Positions 58,511 to 64,000 of a DNA stretch of 64,000 nt are shown here, piece after piece (the first letter of the stretch is position 1; every line of letters begins with the position of its first letter). Location of the stretch: positions 33,876,001 through 33,940,000 of the forward strand of contig NC_092580.1 in assembly GCF_037975245.1 (NCBI RefSeq), written 5' to 3'. The notes under the pieces are model-generated. The model was not told where the DNA came from. It saw nothing but the letters and a program-made list of their open reading frames with translations, and did not search any database. The position numbers were made by a program, and so were the translations under genes. Origin of the DNA: Apostichopus japonicus. Taxonomy: Eukaryota; Echinodermata; Holothuroidea; Aspidochirotida; Stichopodidae.

Positions 58511-58689
58511 AAACGAGACTTGTAGTAGTCAATTTGACGCTAGGGACGCGAATGTTGTGTAAACGTACATGTAGGGTTTTTTTTCTGCATAAAAGAGCAT
58601 CCAGCAATTTCCACAACAGATCTATCTACAAATTCGAAAGCACTACACTACCCTAACATTTACTCGGAAATAACTCTCTTTATACTTAG

Positions 58690-58835
58690 AAATTACCAAA
58701 TTTTGGAGGATATTAAAAGTTTTCAACAAGGCGAACCTTACGTACTTCAACCAGGAAGCTGTGGAGAAGAGGGGGTTTTCATCGGCCTCGAACCATCTGC
58801 CTTAGACGCAAACATCTCATGCTGGGGTGATATCA
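58690..58835 (+). CDS. CLCA gene B exon 3
   Basis: Phase 2 in and 1 out, matching gene A exon 3. GEPYVLQPGSCGEEGVFIGL is the CLCA block 'PYTLQ.GGCGEKGE' and is closer to the family form than gene A's version. Donor A|GTGAGT. The acceptor TATACTTAG was chosen because it gives the correct phase with a pyrimidine-rich tract before it. The protease-motif exon that should follow was not found before the window ends. Confidence 0.85.
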
Positions 58836-60039
58836 GTGAGTATTTATTATATGCGCTTGACACTTACTCTGTTTACTTATCACCATATAGACTTATACTG
58901 CAAATATGTTTATCAATGGATACAGCATGTGATGTCTATAATGATGAGCTGTTGTCAAGTCTAGTCAGTCCGAGTCTTAGACACGTCAAAGTCCCTACTA
59001 TGTATATGCACTCTATACCGATTCCACACATCTACCCCGACCCCATCATCCCAACCACACTTCTGCCCCCGCCATGCCTATATATTCTTCAAACGTGTTT
59101 GATGTATTCACAGATATATGGATAGAGGTTCGGCATATATTCTCCTTGAGATATGCTATGTAGCCATTGAATATCATATAGACAGACAATGTATGGAAGG
59201 AAAGTAAATAGTAAATATATCAGTCAGATGGCCGTTCTCCAGTATGGAAACATTCAGGTGCCCTAGAAATGTCAGTCTATCATAATTATGTAGCAACATA
59301 ATCTAGATGAATGATCCAACCATGCTTTGGAGTACATCTTTAGTTGAAAAATAGCGGAGGCAAAAACATCATCTTGCCCCATACCCCAACATGTTCTTTT
59401 TGCTTATTACTTGTTCTACCTCTAAAAAGCTGTATCCCACCCTACTCGAAGCCTAAAACAACAAGAACTGTATTTGAATGTAAATACGCAATATTTAAGT
59501 GTGTATGGAGTGCTTGCAGTATTATGAACTATTTGGTTGTTCATGGTGTTATTTTTTGGGGCGGACAACACACCAGGGAGTATATAAAATTTAAACTGCA
59601 TGAAGAGAAGGCAAGTTTAGAAGGCAAGTGTTTGGGTTATATTGAAGGAGCTTTTTTTGTTTTGTATGAATGCCTAAAGTCAACTAAAAGTAAATCAGTA
59701 TTGTTAAATGAAGCATGTAACAACATGGCAACTACCATAGTTGTGTCATTTGTTAAAACCAGTTAAATTAGTTAGGCCAATAACACACAACATGGACACA
59801 CATGTATACCCAACCATCTGATCAAGCCGAAGTGCAGGTATCACACTGGTTAATAATTTTCAGTGTCAAATAATGGATACTGTTAGTATTTTAAGCAACT
59901 GATACATAAAAAACAGACACAGTGCACCATATGCACTAATTAACAACTATGGGACTCGTGTAAAATGATTATCATGCATGATGTTTCTTTCAAACAACTG
60001 TATACTGTACCAGCTATGAATACCGGGTGCTTAGTAGCA

Positions 60040-60320
60040 CGGAGAGTTCTTAATTGACGTACTAAAGGATTTGATGGACAATATCTATTAAGTAACCCCC
60101 CCCCCCCCCCAAAAAAAAAAAACACTCACTTGTACGCGATTTCAAGATGTGTATTACCTCAGAAATAAAATAACCCCCCAAAAAGATATTCTTCTGTTCC
60201 CACAAAACGTACAGTTGAGAAGAATCTGACCCGAAGGGCTCTGCCGTGTCAAGTCCGTTGATACCCTGAAATGACAAATTTGTCTGCTTGCATTCAGTTA
60301 CTTTGTACGTTGTTTGCCAT
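60040..60320 (-). pseudogene. Broken second copy of the 39963-40457 ORF
   Basis: Minus-strand SSQLYVLWEQKNIFLGGYF and YLIDIVHQIL align with SAQLYVAYAQNNKYIEIITF and SFIEIVDQIL. At DNA level GTACTAAAGGATTTGATGGA matches GCACTTAAGGATTTGATCAA. A C-run/A-run (60098-60121) interrupts it. Confidence 0.5.
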
Positions 60321-60548
60321 GGACAGGCTAATTCACTGATGAACAACTGGGAGTCCTTTAATATGGTGATTATTGTAATTCTGGCATTTCAATCAAACTT
60401 GAATATTTGCAGGTGATATCTTCTGAAGTATGCTAGGCGTCACGTTGGGTCGCCAGCAAGTATTGTGCAAAGGTAGATGAAAGAAATCTCAGGAGAAGAT
60501 AACCTTACCTTCGCAGTTGGAAGCATGGTTCGCAACGCAATTCCGTAT

Positions 60549-60930
60549 AGTAATAATAATAATAATGAACAGTTCTTATATAGCGCAACTACGATAAAGT
60601 CTCGCCGCGCTGTACTTAACCCTGGTCATTGGTAACTTGTCACTCCTACGCACCAAACTTTGCACAATTCAAAAAATCTCTCTTGGGGCACCACAGTGCA
60701 CCACAGTGCACCACAGCCACGTGTCCCACTTCCCATAGGGTGCAGCCACAAACCGGCGGACGCAACTATATTTACAAGTCACCTCGCAAGTCCCCATTTA
60801 TACACCTGGGTGAAGAGAGGCAATGGAGATAAAGTGCCTTGCCCAAGGACACAACGCAATCATCTGGCCAGGGCTCGAACCAATAATCCTTAGTTAACAA
60901 GTTCACTGCCTTAACCACTTGACCCAACGC
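60549..60930 (-). mobile_element. tRNA-derived SINE
   Basis: In minus orientation it has an A-box-like TCAAGTGGTTAAGGCA (60907-60922), a B-box GGTTCGAGCCC (60871-60881), then a conserved body (GTCCTTGGGCAAGGCACTTT, CACCCAGGTGTATAAATGGG, GCGCTATATAAGAACTG) and an (ATT)n tail at 60551-60566. The tRNA-like head, body and short-repeat tail are in the order expected for a SINE. Confidence 0.85.
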
Positions 60931-61522
60931 ATGCATATACACACGTACTGGTGGTTGTGCTGATATATACTAAATTTGGCTAACTAGCTGCATTCTCCAG
61001 GTTAAAAGGCCGATAGCGATATTACATGTACAAACTTGCACCACTCAAATTCAAATTCATGCAAGTATTAATAGTCACACTCTTGCAAATTTCTTTTGTA
61101 GCCATATTGTAGTGAAATTACATCTAGAAGCAAGACATCATTCACCAGTAACAATTTATTCGGGTTTAAAAGCTGTTTTAAGTGATATATGAGGTGTGCC
61201 GTTGAGACTACTTTGCAAAGCGTACAAGGAGCGGTGGTGGAACGCCGTGACAGGCTCAGAATGAGTTGCCTATGCAGCTAGCCTCTGAAAGTGTTATTGT
61301 AAAGAAACTATATGAAAGTTGAAGTTTCAACGTCTAGTCATGTAGGTACCTTAGTGAGGGCGCTTGTGAGCGCCGTGACATACAGACCCTAAAAAGTTGG
61401 CTAACAAGTACAAAGCAACAAATACCGTTAGGGTACTAAAGTCTCATTAGTTCTTGTCTACAACCTCCAAAACAGTTGACCTACATCACAGCTAAATATA
61501 GCATACACCTATAGTATTAAAA

Positions 61523-61690
61523 GCCCTGTTGACTTACACACTAAATCACAGAAGTAATGTGGTCTCTAAGTCGAGATATAAGTTCTCACTAACTAAACGC
61601 TACTCATCATTGGATAGCTGACAAGTTGGCCATTCAATTTCCCGTATCATAACCATACAGATATTTATGCTATGAGAGCCTGAAGTTTTA
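61523..61690 (+). repeat. Dispersed repeat, copy 2 (pair with 36420-36600)
   Basis: Same orientation and word order as 36420-36600 (GACTTACACACTAAATCACA; GTAATGTGGTCTCTAAGTC; GGATAGCTGACAAGTTGGCC). Confidence 0.8.
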
Positions 61691-62935
61691 GCTGTCGTCT
61701 TCCCCTACGTTTTTAATATTTTATGTGGTACTTGTGTATCATTACCTAACAGTGGCATAATTTTCTTGATTCTTCGAAGTACTGCTTTTTATTATTTGTT
61801 ACTACATATAGCAGTTTCTTGATTCAAGTAATTGGGTTTGAATTAGCCAGTAAAAGTAGAAGCAGAATCACGTTTGCAATAACACAATCGTAACAAGCAA
61901 GCATCATTGATGTACAGTTCGGCATACAGGGTTAGCAGAACTGCAGTATAAGTTACGTTGCATATACTGGACCAAATGTATGGCAGGTATAATTGCTTTT
62001 AGCCTTACAATTCTGCAATAAGTCACAGTACAAATCTTGTTAAAGCAGGCATAAATAGCACGTTTGAGTCTGATGTTGTTTTCGAAGAACTTGACTATTC
62101 TGGAGCTAGTTAGTATTGTGACCGCGTCGTTTTCTTCGGGTGTACCCCTAGACCTTTCTCGGTTGATTGATTCTTGAGACAATTCAGGAGAACCCAATAT
62201 GTAACAAAGATCCTGATTACTACTGGCAATCAACAATTTCATTTGGCTGATATTGATGATGACGTATCAAGTATTTTCAGTGCTAAAACTCACCTTGAAC
62301 CCAAGTTTGAAGATTTCGTGATATTGAAAGCAGCTAAGCAGATGCTAAATCTACATGGTGTTGATAAAACGATTTTTCCTGAGCTGTTTGACTTGCTGAC
62401 CCTTTTGGCACAGGGTAACCATGAATTAAACAGAGATTTTAACATTTGTGAACATAGGCAGTGTCTACAACACTGTTGTTTGGTGAATATGTGACTTAAA
62501 CTGTTAAAGACATATGCGAAAGCATTGAAATGAGTTAAAAAGTGCCTCGTTGTGGTAAAGGTTATGGATATGTGGTAAAGGTTATGGTTTGGAACTGCAG
62601 TCATTTCAAAAGGACACACAAGGACTTTTTAATCAAACAGGTTAGATATATTTAAACTCTTATCATGTGTGCATAATATGTGGTCGTTTGAAACCAATAA
62701 CCATGCTTATAGGCAGAGATATATTGCAAACTGAGTTTGCCAATAATTTGCCTCACAAGTTCACATCATCTTTGGTGGTCATAATGTCGTTGATTGTCCT
62801 CAGTATGATTTAGAAAAAGCTGAACTGTTGAATAAAGGTGTCATTTCTACTTTATTTCTTCAGTTACCGATTATTTAGCGGAAAACTGTTCAAGTAGACT
62901 GATTCTTAATCTCAAAACATTAATGAGTCTGTCGA

Positions 62936-63027
62936 AGGCGGAGATGGGGTGTGTATCAGGAGGATTAGTTCGATATTCCCCGGAGATGGGGTATACACCG
63001 GGAGGATTAGTTCAATAAATTCCCCGA
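62936..63027 (+). repeat. About 46-bp tandem duplication
   Basis: CGGAGATGGGGTRTRYA followed by GGAGGATTAGTTC and a TTCCCCG end occurs twice in a row. Confidence 0.75.
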
Positions 63028-63763
63028 ATGATTGTTATAATGCCTCGGTTGAGCCATGCCCCCACTCCTTGTGCATGCCACTGGTCTATATTCGTAGAGT
63101 CTCCCCGTCTTTAGTACATATCAGCCCAGCTTGAATGTTAACAATCCTTACATGAGTATTTTATCTGATGGGAGGGTTATCCAAAGGATATCATAAAATC
63201 TTCTTTAATGCTTAAATCCTAAGCTTATCTCAAATACACACTAGTTGGGATCTTGGTTCTCACTATTGTACATTCTCCTCCAATTTTAAGGCGGAAAACC
63301 GCACAGTTACACCTTAAAAGTTTCCAACAAAGAGGATCCTCAGTACATTATGTAAATTCCAATATTTGAATGTTTTTTCCCCCAACGTTACCGATACTCA
63401 TAGCTGGTACAGTAACTACTGTTTATGTCCTGCAACACAAATTGCCGTGTTACGAACACAAAGTAGTAATTACTGATGCACGGTTGGGTCAATAAATCTA
63501 TACAACCGCATGTCCGATTTAGTTCATACTTGAGTTGGTGATATGACTACCGTATATGTAATATATACATTTTCTTTACAACAATAATTTTAACGTCGTT
63601 AAAATTCATGATGGTTAGAGGTTAATGGGAAATTGTCAAACACAGTTTGTAAAAATGATGTCTCAACAACCACAAGCTTTATTCGTATGATCTTGGACAT
63701 TTATGTTCATAAACTTTGTTGACATGATAACATTATGAAAAAGTGAAAAAACTTCCAACGTCC

Positions 63764-63905
63764 AGAGGTTCGAAACCAATAAGGAATGTGGTCATTTCAC
63801 TGTAGGCATTTGACTCTGTATTGAACAATGCTACTTCTGTTTTGGTGACATACTTGCCTTACTCTAGAGATCAATCATGATGCTAACCAACTCGAAATCA
63901 TTTGT
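63764..63905. repeat. Dispersed repeat, copy 2 (pair with 3213-3375)
   Basis: CCAGAGGTTCGAAACC to ATGCTAACCAACTCGAAA matches the left-edge copy in the same orientation. Confidence 0.75.
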
Positions 63906-64000
63906 GAATCATAAGGCCGGATCTCGATAGAGATACTCTGAACATATTGTTAGTACATTAATAATTTTAGTACAGAAGTGCAGAAAAAATACATATGTAC

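Larger units (their letters stand above)
44960..58689 (+). other. Intron 2 of CLCA gene B (13.7 kb)
   Basis: Defined by exon 2 and exon 3 of gene B joining in phase. It is filled with repeats: AGTGGCG element copy B, GGTCA-rich repeat, an inverted pair of 0.74-kb repeats, a copia gag relic, C2H2 remnants and one candidate nested exon. Stretches not listed separately (48700-51050, 52100-54000, 56700-57780) show nothing I can name. Confidence 0.7.
58836..64000 (+). other. Presumed intron 3 of CLCA gene B, continuing past the window
   Basis: No sequence like gene A exon 4 (HLRWG.FDE block) was seen on the plus strand to 64000, so the intron is over 5.1 kb or the gene is broken. It contains a broken ORF copy, a SINE, and two dispersed repeats; two protein-length frames (59344-59766 and 62174-62494) match nothing I know. 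Confidence 0.5.

Noticed and set aside
59344-59766. 140-codon open frame
   Set aside because: Protein-like in places but with no recognised motif, and a Cys/Leu-rich start over simple sequence; insufficient support.
60871-60922. Possible true tRNA gene
   Set aside because: A and B boxes are present but the sequence does not fold into a complete cloverleaf and continues into a SINE body and tail.
62174-62494. 106-codon open frame
   Set aside because: Reads plausibly (DIDDDVSSIF; LKAAKQMLNLHGVD) but no family recognised and a competing minus-strand frame exists; left unannotated.

Overview
This is a piece of an animal nuclear genome. Genes are split by GT-AG introns, coding density is very low, the base composition is AT-rich, and there are many microsatellites, minisatellites, foldback elements, a tRNA-derived SINE and retrotransposon fragments. 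The mix of repeats (Penelope-like GIY-YIG fragments, G-run-edged foldbacks, GGTCA-rich dispersed repeats) suggests a marine invertebrate, perhaps an echinoderm or other non-vertebrate deuterostome. That assignment is inference; nothing here proves a species.

The window is organised around two neighbouring plus-strand genes of the CLCA family (secreted or membrane-anchored 'calcium-activated chloride channel regulators' with an N-terminal metalloprotease domain and a VWA domain). CLCA gene A (6188-25616) can be read as 12 exons whose phases join exactly into a 976-residue protein ending in a transmembrane helix. CLCA gene B starts at 43629; only its first three exons are inside the window, the second and third separated by a 13.7 kb intron, and it appears to run off the right edge. 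The exon phases of A and B are the same, so they look like a tandem duplication.

The most notable biology is in gene A. The family's zinc-protease motif HExxH reads HLWGH (catalytic Glu replaced by Leu), and the VWA metal site DxSxS reads DAREN with the conserved Thr also apparently lost. The rest of the protein is intact, with all splice sites and the frame preserved. This looks like a pseudoprotease/pseudo-integrin-domain CLCA kept as a structural or decoy protein.

Layout: 1-6187 is repeats (inverted repeat, an LTR-like insertion carrying a 27-bp minisatellite, a Penelope-like remnant, a GAATGACA foldback) and the upstream region of gene A. 6188-25616 is gene A, with an 82-bp minisatellite of about 20 copies, other tandem repeats, a 199-bp hairpin and a TTAA-flanked MITE in its introns. 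25617-43628 is a repeat-rich intergenic region: a 0.73 kb palindromic block built from ATCGAT/TTTAAA words, G-run-edged elements, a decayed GIY-YIG domain, a 4.2 kb CACTG...CAGTG element, and an AGTGGCG-ended element with a smaller ORF-bearing element nested in it. 43629-64000 is gene B, whose huge intron 2 holds a further AGTGGCG element, DR1-type GGTCA repeats, a pair of inverted 0.74 kb repeats, a copia gag relic, decayed C2H2 zinc-finger sequence and one candidate nested first exon. The right edge carries a SINE and a copy of the repeat seen near the left edge.
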